In this document: positions 24,241 to 32,758 of the stretch, one piece after another
Numbering within the stretch: position 1 is the stretch's first letter
Layout: every line of letters begins with the position of its first letter
NCBI GenBank assembly: GCA_022822135.1
Contig: JAJECH010000012.1
Location: 62,001-126,000, forward strand
Origin: Pseudomonadales bacterium
GTDB lineage: Bacteria; Pseudomonadota; Gammaproteobacteria; Pseudomonadales; Azotimanducaceae
Reading direction: 5' to 3'
DNA: 64,000 nt
Position numbers and translations under genes: made by a program
The notes under the pieces: model-generated
Databases searched by the model: none
Seen by the model: only the letters and a program-made list of their open reading frames with translations
What the model was told of the DNA's origin: nothing

Positions 24241-27200
24241 GGCAATGCTGCAAGTGTTTGTCCGGCTTGAACCGCTTGACCTTTGGAAACGAGTACCTCG
24301 CCAACAACACCAGTCACCGGCGCTTTGATCTCAAATTCAGTCTTCATCGACTCGACAACGAAGAGCAAGTCACCCGCTTCTACCGGTTCACCTTCCTGGA
24401 CATGGATCGACCAAACCGAACCCGCAAGCGGACTTGCGACAAACGCATCACCGACTTCGTCCAGCCGCGATGTCGCTGTGCCGTCTACTTCGTCGGCTTC
24501 AAATGTCAGAAGACCGCGATCCTTCCAGTCCTGAAGTTCTGCTTCGAACGCTGTTCGACGTCGATTCTCAAAGTCTTCAATCTCACTTGCGTTTTCTTCC
24601 ATAAATCGCTTGTGTAGATCAAAATCGAATATACCGTCCTCGATCTTGATCTCATGCGCGCCTTGTGGGAAGGCTTCCCGCATTTCTACTAGCTCCTTCG
24701 CATCCACCTCATAAAACCTGAGCCGATCAAAAGGCCGTAGCAACCAATGTTCATCAAATGCCTTACCCCTTCGATAGTGATTCCAGACTTGCAGTGTGCG
24801 ACCAACAAACTGATAACCACCCGGACCCTCCATTCCATAGATGCAAAGGTAAGCGCCGCCAATACCGACTGAGTTTTCTGCAGTCCAGATACGTGCGGGG
24901 TTGTATTTGGTCGTGACCAACCGGTGTCGTGGATCAACGGTTGTAGCCACGGGGGCACCGAGATAGACATCCCCGAGTCCCATTACGAGATATTCGGCGT
25001 TGAAGAGAATCTCCTTCACGGAGTCACGATCCGGCAACCCGTTAATTCGTCGGATAAATTCGATGTTGTCGGGACACCAAGGAGCGTCGGAACGAACACT
25101 CTGCATGTACCGTTCGATCGCATCTTGACATGCAGGATCATCCCACGAAAGTGGTAGATGGACAACCCGTGACCTACGACGCGGTTCTGCCTCTCGAGCG
25201 CGATCGAAATGTTGAGAAAGTGAATCTACTAACTCATGCGACGTGAAGCGTCTCGAATCAAAACGAATGAGTAGTGAACGAATACCAGCGGTCGTCTCCA
25301 GCACGCCTGGAATCTTGTCGGAGGCGATTCCCTCCTCCAGTCGATCGACCCGAAGTCGAAGACCGATGTCCAATACGTTTTCACCGAACTCCACCAATAA
25401 CGAGTCTTGTGCGGCACGACGTACACGAATATCGTCTGCTTCAAATACGATCGGATTTTCGATGTTTCGAGTAACAACCTCGGGTACTGAAAACACCTTA
25501 GGCGAGCACTTTTCAATCGCATCATCACGTTCTCCCGAATAGCCATTTGCCGCGGCTTCGGTTACCGCGACCAGTGTCACTGTGTCGCCGCCTCGCAGCT
25601 GACCGAGTTTCCACCGATCTGCTTCAATGACCGATCCGGGACACACGAATCCGCCTAAGCTTGGACCATCGGGACCAAGAATGACCGGCATGTCCCCGGT
25701 GAAATCGATTGCACCGAATGCATACGCATTGTCGTGGACATTCGAGGGATGGAGTCCTGCATCGCCACCATCGGGTCGAGCCCAAGTAGGACGAGGACCG
25801 ATCAGGCGAACACCCGTGCGACTCGAGTGGTAGTGGACGGTCCATTCAGCGGCAAGAAATTCGTTGATGTCATCGGCTGTGAGAAAGTCCTCCGTGCAAT
25901 GAGGACCCATCGTAATTCGCAAGATATGGCGGCTACTCAGGTCAGGCGTGGACAAACTCTTCACAACCGTTCCAGCTTTGATTGAATGATCTGCAGCCTC
26001 GCGCAACCGAAGAACATCGCCAGTTAACAGCGCCCGACCGTTCAAACCGCCGATGCCGCCGAGCGTGAAGGTAGTGCCGGAACCCATCACTTCTGGAATC
26101 TCCAACCCGCCCGCGAATAGCAAGTAAGCTCGCATTCCGTCGCTCACTTCGTGTACAGCTAGTACATCTCCACGGTTCAATTCAGACGGTCGCCAAGGTT
26201 CCACAGGTTCTACTCGTTCGTCCCGCGTCCGAGTGATCCGCGCTGTTCCTGCTATCAACACTGTAGCCGGACAATGAAACCTCAGTGTAGGACCATCGAC
26301 CGTTATCTCAAGCCCAGCCGCGCCTTCATCGTTTCCGAGGCATCGATTGCCGAGTCGAAACGAAAGATCATCCATAGGTCCTGACGGCGGTACCCCTACA
26401 CGCCACAGACCCATGCGCCCCGGCCACTGCTGAACTGTCGTCTGTGCACCGGCAGCCAGAACATCGACTGTATGAGGGCGGTAGTTCAATTGGGAGAGCG
26501 TAGACGTATTGTGATGAGTGTTAACGAACGCATCCGATCCCAGCGCTTGTAACAAATACTCCCTGTTTGTCTCCACTCCGTGCATGACACTATCTGCGAG
26601 AGCTTTCTGTAATCGTCGACGTGCTTTTTCGCGAGTCTTCCCGAACGCCATCACTTTCGCGATCAGTGAGTCGTAACGTGGTGAGACGTCTGTCCCAGAA
26701 CGTAACCAAGTATCGACTCGCACATCCGGACGATTCGGGAATTTGACGACTGACAGAAGCCCGGGCGTAGGACGGAAATCGTGATTAGGGTCTTCCGCGC
26801 ATACTCTCGCTTGAATCGCGCATCCAGACGGTTTCACCTCGGTACTTAACACATCAAGCGGAGGTAGCTCATCCGCGGCTAACTCGAGCATCCACTGTAC
26901 GAGATCGACGCCGTACACAAGCTCAGTCACACCATGTTCGACTTGGAGTCTCGTGTTTACTTCCAGAAACGTCGCTTCTTGTCGATCTGGATCGTAGAGG
27001 AACTCGACCGTTCCAGCACTGCGATACGAAACACTCGCTAGCAACGCACGTGCATCTTCATGCATCCGATGCCGAACCACGTCTGGAAGGTTCGGTGCAG
27101 GACATTCCTCAACAACTTTTTGATGTCGCCGCTGAAGTGAACAATCTCGATCGCCAAGGATTGCTACACCACCTATCCCATCGCCAAACGCCTGCACCTC

Positions 27201-27824
27201 GACATGTCGGGGATTCGCAACGCAACGTTCTAGAAACAACCGCGAATCACCAAACGCACTACCAGCAAGTCGTTCAACCGTCGCGAATTGACTTCGCAAG
27301 TCCGTCTCGCTCTCACAACGGGTCATGCCAATACCACCACCGCCAGCAGAGCTTTTCAGCATCACGGGATATCCGATGGTTTCAGCTTCTCGCAGACCTT
27401 CCGCAACGTCAGCAAGGACGCCACTTCCCGGCAACATTGAAACACCGGCAGACGTGGCGAGGCGCCTCGCCTCATGCTTCAATCCGAAGCTCTTCAAGTG
27501 CTCTGGGCGAGGTCCAATAAACGTTACGTTCTGTTCCTCAAGCGCTCGGGCAAATACTGCGTTCTCACTAAGGAATCCGTAGCCAGGATGCACCGCGTCC
27601 GCGCCCGATTTCCTTACGAGCTCAAGTACCTTGTCGATGTTGACGTATGTCTCGGTGACATTACCGTCTCCAAGTAAGTGAGCCTCGCTCGCCAGGTCCA
27701 CATGCATCGACCCCCGATCATCGCGAGCATAAATGGCAGCGCTTGCGATACCCATCGCATCAAGCGTTCGACATACGCGCACTGCGATCTCGCCTCGATT
27801 TGCTATGAGGACTTTGTGAAACAT
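24237..27824 (-). CDS. Biotin-dependent urea/guanidine carboxylase
   Basis: A 1,195-residue multidomain enzyme that carboxylates urea or guanidine with ATP and bicarbonate. Order: biotin carboxylase (about 1-450: KVLIANRGEIAVRV, ATP-grasp loop KSSAGGGGIGM, HVEVQAFGDG, EVNTRLQVEHGVTELVYG); then a KipA/AHS2-type region (about 470-770, PGRMGLWRVGVPPSGPMDD); a KipI/AHS1-type region (about 800-1020, RINGLPDRDSVKEI then VGIGGAYLCIYGMEGPGGYQ); and a biotinyl domain with the carrier lysine K1161 in VESMKTEF. The accompanying DUF1989 pair favours guanidine as substrate. Specificity rests on pocket residues I cannot compare here, so the name is left open. Confidence 0.92.
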   Translation of the reverse strand: MFHKVLIANRGEIAVRVCRTLDAMGIASAAIYARDDRGSMHVDLASEAHLLGDGNVTETYVNIDKVLELVRKSGADAVHPGYGFLSENAVFARALEEQNVTFIGPRPEHLKSFGLKHEARRLATSAGVSMLPGSGVLADVAEGLREAETIGYPVMLKSSAGGGGIGMTRCESETDLRSQFATVERLAGSAFGDSRLFLERCVANPRHVEVQAFGDGIGGVAILGDRDCSLQRRHQKVVEECPAPNLPDVVRHRMHEDARALLASVSYRSAGTVEFLYDPDRQEATFLEVNTRLQVEHGVTELVYGVDLVQWMLELAADELPPLDVLSTEVKPSGCAIQARVCAEDPNHDFRPTPGLLSVVKFPNRPDVRVDTWLRSGTDVSPRYDSLIAKVMAFGKTREKARRRLQKALADSVMHGVETNREYLLQALGSDAFVNTHHNTSTLSQLNYRPHTVDVLAAGAQTTVQQWPGRMGLWRVGVPPSGPMDDLSFRLGNRCLGNDEGAAGLEITVDGPTLRFHCPATVLIAGTARITRTRDERVEPVEPWRPSELNRGDVLAVHEVSDGMRAYLLFAGGLEIPEVMGSGTTFTLGGIGGLNGRALLTGDVLRLREAADHSIKAGTVVKSLSTPDLSSRHILRITMGPHCTEDFLTADDINEFLAAEWTVHYHSSRTGVRLIGPRPTWARPDGGDAGLHPSNVHDNAYAFGAIDFTGDMPVILGPDGPSLGGFVCPGSVIEADRWKLGQLRGGDTVTLVAVTEAAANGYSGERDDAIEKCSPKVFSVPEVVTRNIENPIVFEADDIRVRRAAQDSLLVEFGENVLDIGLRLRVDRLEEGIASDKIPGVLETTAGIRSLLIRFDSRRFTSHELVDSLSQHFDRAREAEPRRRSRVVHLPLSWDDPACQDAIERYMQSVRSDAPWCPDNIEFIRRINGLPDRDSVKEILFNAEYLVMGLGDVYLGAPVATTVDPRHRLVTTKYNPARIWTAENSVGIGGAYLCIYGMEGPGGYQFVGRTLQVWNHYRRGKAFDEHWLLRPFDRLRFYEVDAKELVEMREAFPQGAHEIKIEDGIFDFDLHKRFMEENASEIEDFENRRRTAFEAELQDWKDRGLLTFEADEVDGTATSRLDEVGDAFVASPLAGSVWSIHVQEGEPVEAGDLLFVVESMKTEFEIKAPVTGVVGEVLVSKGQAVQAGQTLAALP

Positions 27825-27869
27825 CGGACCTGTGTCGAGTTGCCTAATTCGGGACGATCAATTCGCGAT

Positions 27870-28505
27870 TTACCAAACCGCCAACTCAATCGGAGTCGGG
27901 TTGTAACCGTTGCACGGGTTGTTAAGTTGAGGACAGTTTGAGATGAGAACCAAGATGTCCATCTCGGCAACAAGCTCCACGTATTTACCCGGGGCGCTTA
28001 TGCCATCCTCAAACGTGAGTCCGCCTTCAGGAGTCACGGGCACGTTCATGAAGAAATTTATGTTGTGTGTTATGTCACGTTTGGTTAATCCCCATTCATC
28101 GTGCTGATTGACAGCAAGCAACCAGCTGTCTCTGCAGGAATGCATGCTTTTCTTATCCAGTGCATATCGCACGGTATTACTCTCACCGGCGCACGCACCG
28201 CCGAGAGTATCGTGTCGACCACACGTGTCCGCGACGATAGTCAACATCGGATTTCGTTCATCGGATAACAGTGTCGTACCACTCGTAAGGTAGAGATTCC
28301 CTTGCTCTCGCACGGTATCAAACGCGCTGTATCGCTCATAAGGATTGGTCGCATTGAAAAACAACGTATCGACCGCTTGATTTCCTTCAAGGTCGGTGAT
28401 CCGAATGATCTCACCCTTCCTTATCGTGTCTAACCAATATTGCCCTGCAGGAACAGTCTCTCTCCGATCCGAATCTTCGACTTTGAACGTACTTTCCTTC
28501 AACAT
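27870..28505 (-). CDS. DUF1989 protein, carboxyguanidine deiminase-type subunit (urea carboxylase-associated)
   Basis: One of two adjacent DUF1989 proteins long annotated as urea carboxylase-associated; characterised pairs form carboxyguanidine deiminase, which turns carboxyguanidine into allophanate and ammonia. Seen here: [19 protein letters not shown], the probable metal site [18 protein letters not shown], then [20 protein letters not shown] and the closing [18 protein letters not shown] with both cysteines. I chose the ATG at 28505 (211 residues) over one 33 bases upstream because AGGAG lies 7 bases before it. It follows the sister gene and precedes the carboxylase by 45 bases. Confidence 0.88.
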   Translation of the reverse strand: MLKESTFKVEDSDRRETVPAGQYWLDTIRKGEIIRITDLEGNQAVDTLFFNATNPYERYSAFDTVREQGNLYLTSGTTLLSDERNPMLTIVADTCGRHDTLGGACAGESNTVRYALDKKSMHSCRDSWLLAVNQHDEWGLTKRDITHNINFFMNVPVTPEGGLTFEDGISAPGKYVELVAEMDILVLISNCPQLNNPCNGYNPTPIELAVW

Positions 28506-28527
28506 CTCATTACTCCTACTTCGAGTC

Positions 28528-29247
28528 TCACGTGCCAAGCGAGTACAGATAGTTATTCATGAAGCCGCGCCCGTTCTCGTCTCGTGAGTTGCGACAAGGG
28601 TCATCGTCCAGCATCTGTGGAGCAAGACTCAATCGATAACCGATCGCACGGCGCGGGTATTCCTGTGCCGGGTTCAAGGGATGCGGACATGTATGCAATA
28701 GCACCAGCGTCTGCATTTCAAAACGCAAAGTGATTGCGTTACCCGGTTTCGAATGGTCTGTGACGAAGCTCATTGTTCCGTCTTCCTCAACGTCCACTCG
28801 CGAAAACCAATTGACGTTTGCCGCAAAATCGCGACGTCCAAGCCCGTATTTACCGAGCTCGATCAAAAACGAATCACGTCCGTTGCGGAAATAGTCGTTG
28901 CGTGCTTCCTGATATGAGAGTGATCCCCATTTCTCATGGACAATCTCTGCGTTGCACGTACCACTTGACGCGTCGTGCCAGCCTAAATCGTCTGCGACGA
29001 TGGAACAGAAGATACGACCCATATCCGAATATAGGCAATGCCCCTGCGTAAGTCGAAACGTGTGCTGGCACTTTAACGTGTCCGGCAGGTTCAAGCGTTC
29101 AAGGGGATTTGCGGGGTTGTACGCCAACATAGCAGCGTTGCCCCCGCCATCAACATCTACCAGTTGTAACTGCACACCAGGATTCAGCACGAATGACCAG
29201 TGACTCCCACCCGGTAGCACATCTTCGTAAAGTACTTCAGTTTCCAC
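28528..29247 (-). CDS. DUF1989 protein, second carboxyguanidine deiminase-type subunit
   Basis: Sister of the next gene, 239 residues, presumably the other half of a heteromeric deiminase. Shared marks: [54 protein letters not shown]. Its closing motif is [16 protein letters not shown]: the second cysteine of the sister's CPQLNNPC is replaced by alanine, so the two subunits probably differ in metal binding or catalysis. ATG start 9 bases after the ATPase gene stop, giving strict operon spacing. It overlaps only upstream, non-initiating codons of the sister gene. Confidence 0.88.
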   Translation of the reverse strand: METEVLYEDVLPGGSHWSFVLNPGVQLQLVDVDGGGNAAMLAYNPANPLERLNLPDTLKCQHTFRLTQGHCLYSDMGRIFCSIVADDLGWHDASSGTCNAEIVHEKWGSLSYQEARNDYFRNGRDSFLIELGKYGLGRRDFAANVNWFSRVDVEEDGTMSFVTDHSKPGNAITLRFEMQTLVLLHTCPHPLNPAQEYPRRAIGYRLSLAPQMLDDDPCRNSRDENGRGFMNNYLYSLGT

Positions 29248-29256
29248 GGCTCCTCC

Positions 29257-30024
29257 CTACTCCTGTCCGGGTTTAACGTTCATGGTGTCCACAATCGAAT
29301 CGAGCCGACGATGATGTCCGACAGGTAGATCAAACGTAATCGTCGCTCCATAGAGATCGGGGTTGTGCGGGTCGACTCGTGGCTTGTCGAAGACCAGCAA
29401 ACGCGAACCCAGGCTAAAACCCTCAGCGATGTCGTGCGTGATCATGAATACCGTTAGGTCTAGTTCACCAAATAAATCGAGGAGGAGCTCGTGCATGTCC
29501 GTTCGATAGCCTGGATCCAATGCGCCAAACGGCTCATCAAGCAGCAAGATCCGCGGCGCTTTGACAAGCGTCTGAGCCAACGCCAAGCGTTGCTGCATAC
29601 CTCCAGAAAGTTCTGAGGGATAGTTGCCCGCTGTTCGCTCAAGGCTAACCCGCTTCAACATCTCGCGAGCTCGCTCCACGTTCTGCGTACGGCGGCGACC
29701 GAATGTTCGTCCAAGCCATCTTGCATTTGCTAGATCCAGTCCTAGCAGAACGTTTTCAAGCACAGTCAGGTGCGGAAAAACAGAGTACCGCTGAAATACG
29801 ACACCTCGGTCGGCGTGAGGCTCTGGGATCAGTGGTTCTCCTTCGACAAAGATAGAGCCTTCGCATGGTTCGACTTCGCCTAACAACATACGAAGAAACG
29901 TCGTCTTACCGCAACCGGACGCGCCAACGATCGTGATGAACTCGTTCCTCTCTACGTTAAGCGAGACTTTTTCAAGCACAGTCTTGTCGTCATAACGTTT
30001 CCAGACGTTACGGACCTCAATCAC
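29257..30024 (-). CDS. ABC transporter ATP-binding protein (NitT/TauT-like)
   Basis: Energises import through the neighbouring permease. Motifs: Walker A GASGCGKTT (34-42), Q-loop in VVFQRYSVFPHLTVLENV, signature ELSGGMQQRLALAQTLV, Walker B ILLLDEPFGALDP and the switch histidine in MITHDIAEG. I place the start at GTG 30024, two bases after the permease stop and giving MIEVRNVWKRY, instead of a more upstream in-frame codon that lies inside the permease gene. This gives 256 residues, normal for the family. Operon position indicates a substrate of the carboxylase pathway. Confidence 0.92.
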   Translation of the reverse strand: MIEVRNVWKRYDDKTVLEKVSLNVERNEFITIVGASGCGKTTFLRMLLGEVEPCEGSIFVEGEPLIPEPHADRGVVFQRYSVFPHLTVLENVLLGLDLANARWLGRTFGRRRTQNVERAREMLKRVSLERTAGNYPSELSGGMQQRLALAQTLVKAPRILLLDEPFGALDPGYRTDMHELLLDLFGELDLTVFMITHDIAEGFSLGSRLLVFDKPRVDPHNPDLYGATITFDLPVGHHRRLDSIVDTMNVKPGQE

Positions 30025-30026
30025 GA

Positions 30027-30833
30027 TTACGCACCGTACCAAGGAAAGCAACGTCGATTTAGCCGACGAAGTCCGAAATCAAATAAGAACGCGAGGAAAG
30101 TAATCCAAGCCACGTATGGCAAGATGACATCCATCGCGAGGTATCGTCGAACAAGAAAGATTCGATATCCGAGCCCGTCTGTTGACGCGATAGCCTCCGC
30201 GGCAATGAGAAACAACCACGCACTCCCTAGCGAAAGACGTACACCATCGATGAGCCGCGGCAATACTTGTGGTAACACGACTCGCAATGCGACCTGCCAG
30301 CTGGTCGCGTCAAGCGTCTGCGCTTTTATAAGTTGCTCACGTGGTAGTTCGCGCACACGTTGTTCGATGTCACGCATCAAGAAGGGTGCCGTGCCGAGCA
30401 AGATGAGCATGACCTTCGCGAGCTCGCCTACGCCGAAAACAATGAACAGAATCGGTAGGACGGCAAGCGGCGGAATCATGGATAGCGCGCGAATCGCGGG
30501 AGACCAGAACGCCCCAAACCAAGGAACCAGTCCGTTAGGGACCCCTACCGCCAATCCGACGAGTGCAGCTAGGAATACACCAGTAACTAGACGTTGGAGG
30601 CTTGCGCCGGTGTCCGTCCAGAATATGTAGTCACCAGTTCGCCGATCAGGTTCAAACGCAACGCGTTCGATTGCTGCTCCAATCGTTGAAAGATCAGGGA
30701 GCAATTTGTCATCCGGATTTTCGGCGAGCCGGATACTAGACGCGATCACATAGAGAATCAAAGCGAGCGCGAACGGTATCGCTGCGCTCGCCAAGATGCC
30801 TAAGCCACCTGGACGTCGATTAATGAGACGCAT
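30027..30833 (-). CDS. ABC transporter permease (NitT/TauT-like)
   Basis: Inner-membrane channel subunit of 268 residues with about six hydrophobic helices. The cytoplasmic coupling loop is clear: EQLIKAQTLDATSWQVALRV then VLPQVLPRLIDGVRLSLG, the EAA-type motif that docks on the ATPase. The N-terminal helix follows a short basic segment (MRLINRRPGG). It lies 36 bases after the binding-protein gene. Family members in carboxylase operons are annotated as putative urea transporters; guanidine or another small nitrogen compound is equally possible. Confidence 0.9.
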   Translation of the reverse strand: MRLINRRPGGLGILASAAIPFALALILYVIASSIRLAENPDDKLLPDLSTIGAAIERVAFEPDRRTGDYIFWTDTGASLQRLVTGVFLAALVGLAVGVPNGLVPWFGAFWSPAIRALSMIPPLAVLPILFIVFGVGELAKVMLILLGTAPFLMRDIEQRVRELPREQLIKAQTLDATSWQVALRVVLPQVLPRLIDGVRLSLGSAWLFLIAAEAIASTDGLGYRIFLVRRYLAMDVILPYVAWITFLAFLFDFGLRRLNRRCFPWYGA

Positions 30834-30869
30834 TCGTCCGACCGTTGTTTCGACCGGATGCGCTCCGGG

Positions 30870-31937
30870 TTAGATTTCTCCGTCCGCGGCCATTTGCATG
30901 TAGCTCGAATCGAACCTTAGTTTTACGTTTGATTTAGAACCGAGTACGTCTCCGTTCGGTAGCTCGATACCGATGAAGTCGGGTCCCGGCGCGCCTTCGC
31001 CAAGCAGACCATGTTCGAATGAAAACTCAGCGACATTGGTCATGGTTTCTGCGAGGGCACCCGATTGCACGAACTCGACAGCAGGTGCTGGTTCAAAGAA
31101 CATCTGTGTTGCCGCGAGTTGAGCGTCATACCCGGAAAGATCTGTTCCGGAAGCAGTCGCCATGTGTGTTTTTGCGTTAATCCCGGCTTCATCTGCCGCT
31201 GCCATCACCGCCATAGTTTCATACCACGCACCGACTAATGCTTTTGCGAAACGCGGATCTTCGAGTGCTTCGGTAGAGACAACCAGCATGTCGATGATCT
31301 CACCCGGGATCATGGACGAGTCAAATACTGGAGAGACTTCCGACATTGTCTGGACTTCTGCAAGAAGGGGATTCCACGTAACGACAGAAGTAACGTCATC
31401 CGTTGCGAATGCCGCCACGATATCCGCATCGGAGGTATTCACAACTGTGAGATCACGTTCCGTCATACCCGCCCCGGTAAGAGCTCGTGCAAGGAGATAG
31501 TGCGACACGGATAGTTCAACGAGATTGACGTTTTGACCTTTTAGGTCGGACACAGACTTACCAGCACCCTTCAACACGATACCGTCATTACCGTTTGAAA
31601 AATCCCCTACGATCAGCGCGGTCGAATCTACGCCACCCGCCGCCGGTATCGTTAGCGCATCCATATTGGTCATGGTGCAGCCATCGAACGCACCAACCGT
31701 GTATTGGTTTATAGATTCAATGTAGTCGTTGAACTGAACGACTTCAATGGTGATGCCGTACTTATCCGCCCACTTATCAACGATGCCGGACTCCGCTGCG
31801 TAAGACCAAGGCATCCAACCGACGTAAATACTCCAGGCGATGCGATAGTCGTCCTTTGCGGATGAATGAAATGCAAATAGACCTAGTGCAGCAACAAGCA
31901 GTGCAGTGATAGATCGTCGAAATGAAAGTCGTGCCAC
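30870..31937 (-). CDS. ABC transporter substrate-binding protein (putative urea/guanidine importer)
   Basis: Periplasmic binding protein of 355 residues, first gene of the nitrogen operon. A signal peptide covers about residues 1-27 (RRSITALLVAALGLFAFHSSA). The mature part begins DDYRIAWSIYVGWMPWSYA, and contains GAFDGCTMTNMDALTIPAAG and LVELSVSHYLLARAL, as in NitT/TauT-type proteins found beside urea carboxylases. The start is GTG, with GAGGACG 8 bases before it. A sigma-54 promoter match lies about 60 bases upstream. The ligand is inferred from context only. Confidence 0.88.
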   Translation of the reverse strand: MARLSFRRSITALLVAALGLFAFHSSAKDDYRIAWSIYVGWMPWSYAAESGIVDKWADKYGITIEVVQFNDYIESINQYTVGAFDGCTMTNMDALTIPAAGGVDSTALIVGDFSNGNDGIVLKGAGKSVSDLKGQNVNLVELSVSHYLLARALTGAGMTERDLTVVNTSDADIVAAFATDDVTSVVTWNPLLAEVQTMSEVSPVFDSSMIPGEIIDMLVVSTEALEDPRFAKALVGAWYETMAVMAAADEAGINAKTHMATASGTDLSGYDAQLAATQMFFEPAPAVEFVQSGALAETMTNVAEFSFEHGLLGEGAPGPDFIGIELPNGDVLGSKSNVKLRFDSSYMQMAADGEI

Positions 31938-31996
31938 GAATCCGTCCTCATTAATTCAAATACAGGAGACCTTCTGCGTCCCCCTCGCGAATACAT

Positions 31997-32012
31997 AACA
32001 ACTTTCATGCCA
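31997..32012 (-). promoter_or_regulatory. Sigma-54-type promoter of the nitrogen operon
   Basis: The minus strand reads TGGCATGAAAGTTGTT. Against the consensus TGGCAYRNNNNTTGCW only one base differs (C to T in the -12 element), with correct spacing. It would start transcription near 31985, about 48 bases before the binding-protein GTG. Nitrogen-limitation control through NtrC would fit. I found no convincing NtrC dyad; a TTGTGCAA half-site lies further upstream. Confidence 0.6.
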
Positions 32013-32111
32013 AGCTCTATTGCACAAGAATTAGCCATTTAGCGGACACTTCGCACACAAAATGAGCAAAGGAGACTACTAACTGCGCAAATATTGATAA
32101 AGCTCCGCGAA

Positions 32112-32398
32112 TCAACGCGGATTTCGCGCTTCAGCACTCGAATCCCAGATAAGCTGGCAATCCACGAGTATTACGTTCGACGCATGTGCGAATTTCTCAT
32201 AAAACGTCACTACGTGACGAGCACCTAACTCGGTGGCGATGGAACGGATCATCAAGTCGGTGAAGTCAATTCCTGATGAGCGATACTCCCGAAGCGCATT
32301 TCGTACGCGATCGACATCTTCGAATACGATTTCGCCTGTTCTTGATCATCGCCTCCAATAATCGAATCAATACGTTCGCGTAAATTGCGATCAATCTT
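32112..32398 (-). pseudogene. Broken PIN-domain (VapC-type) toxin
   Basis: Directly behind the AbrB-type antitoxin, and overlapping its stop, one frame reads KIDRNLRERIDSIIGGDDQE QA, a decayed form of the VapC opening IDTNxLVRxxxGDDxEQA. After about 20 codons the other frame takes over: EIVFEDVDRVRNALREYRSS, GIDFTDLMIRSIATELGARH, VVTFYEKFAHASNVILVD, which is the C-terminal half of a PIN domain with the DFTD and VVTF motifs. About 50 central residues, including acidic active-site positions, are missing, no start codon remains and the frames disagree. The toxin must be inactive. Confidence 0.75.
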
Positions 32399-32636
32399 CG
32401 GTCGCTCCTGCGATGATCCCTGCTTCGATATCTCTAAGGGTCTTAGCTTTGCCATCGAACTTCAGGCACCCGGCGAGTCGACTGATCGGTTGCAAGGCAA
32501 TAAGACGCACTCCATCCTCGTCAAATTCATAGCGAATGCGGTCGCCGTCTTTTAGATTCAGTTTTAGCCTTACTGCTTTCGGAATCGTCGTCCGGCCACT
32601 CGCGGTGAAAGTTGATTCGATCACACAATCCACCAA
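32391..32636 (-). CDS. AbrB/MazE-type (SpoVT-AbrB) antitoxin, toxin partner lost
   Basis: An 81-residue protein with the swapped-hairpin DNA-binding fold: ESTFTASGRTTIPKAVRLKL and LKDGDRIRYEFDEDGVRLIAL match the AbrB/SpoVT pattern (usual TxxxKGQVTIPKxVR). The C-terminal tail (KTLRDIEAGIIAGATED) would have bound the toxin. The start is uncertain among a TTG at 32636 and GTG codons at 32633 and 32624. It overlaps the remnant of its PIN toxin. It could survive as a plain regulator or as an antitoxin against a related toxin elsewhere. Confidence 0.75.
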   Translation of the reverse strand: MVDCVIESTFTASGRTTIPKAVRLKLNLKDGDRIRYEFDEDGVRLIALQPISRLAGCLKFDGKAKTLRDIEAGIIAGATED

Positions 32637-32758
32637 AAAAAATGAAAATCCAATTTCACTTGGGTATTTAGTTTACGTACATTACTTTTTCGATCATCAT
32701 CTTTAAGTACGGACCGGTGTTCATCAACTGTCTCGCAGCTTCTTTCGTACACAACTCG

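Noticed and set aside
31938-32111. Possible guanidine riboswitch before the carboxylase operon
   Set aside because: I looked for the conserved ykkC-type and ACGR-loop motifs on the minus strand and did not see them; a covariance search would be decisive.
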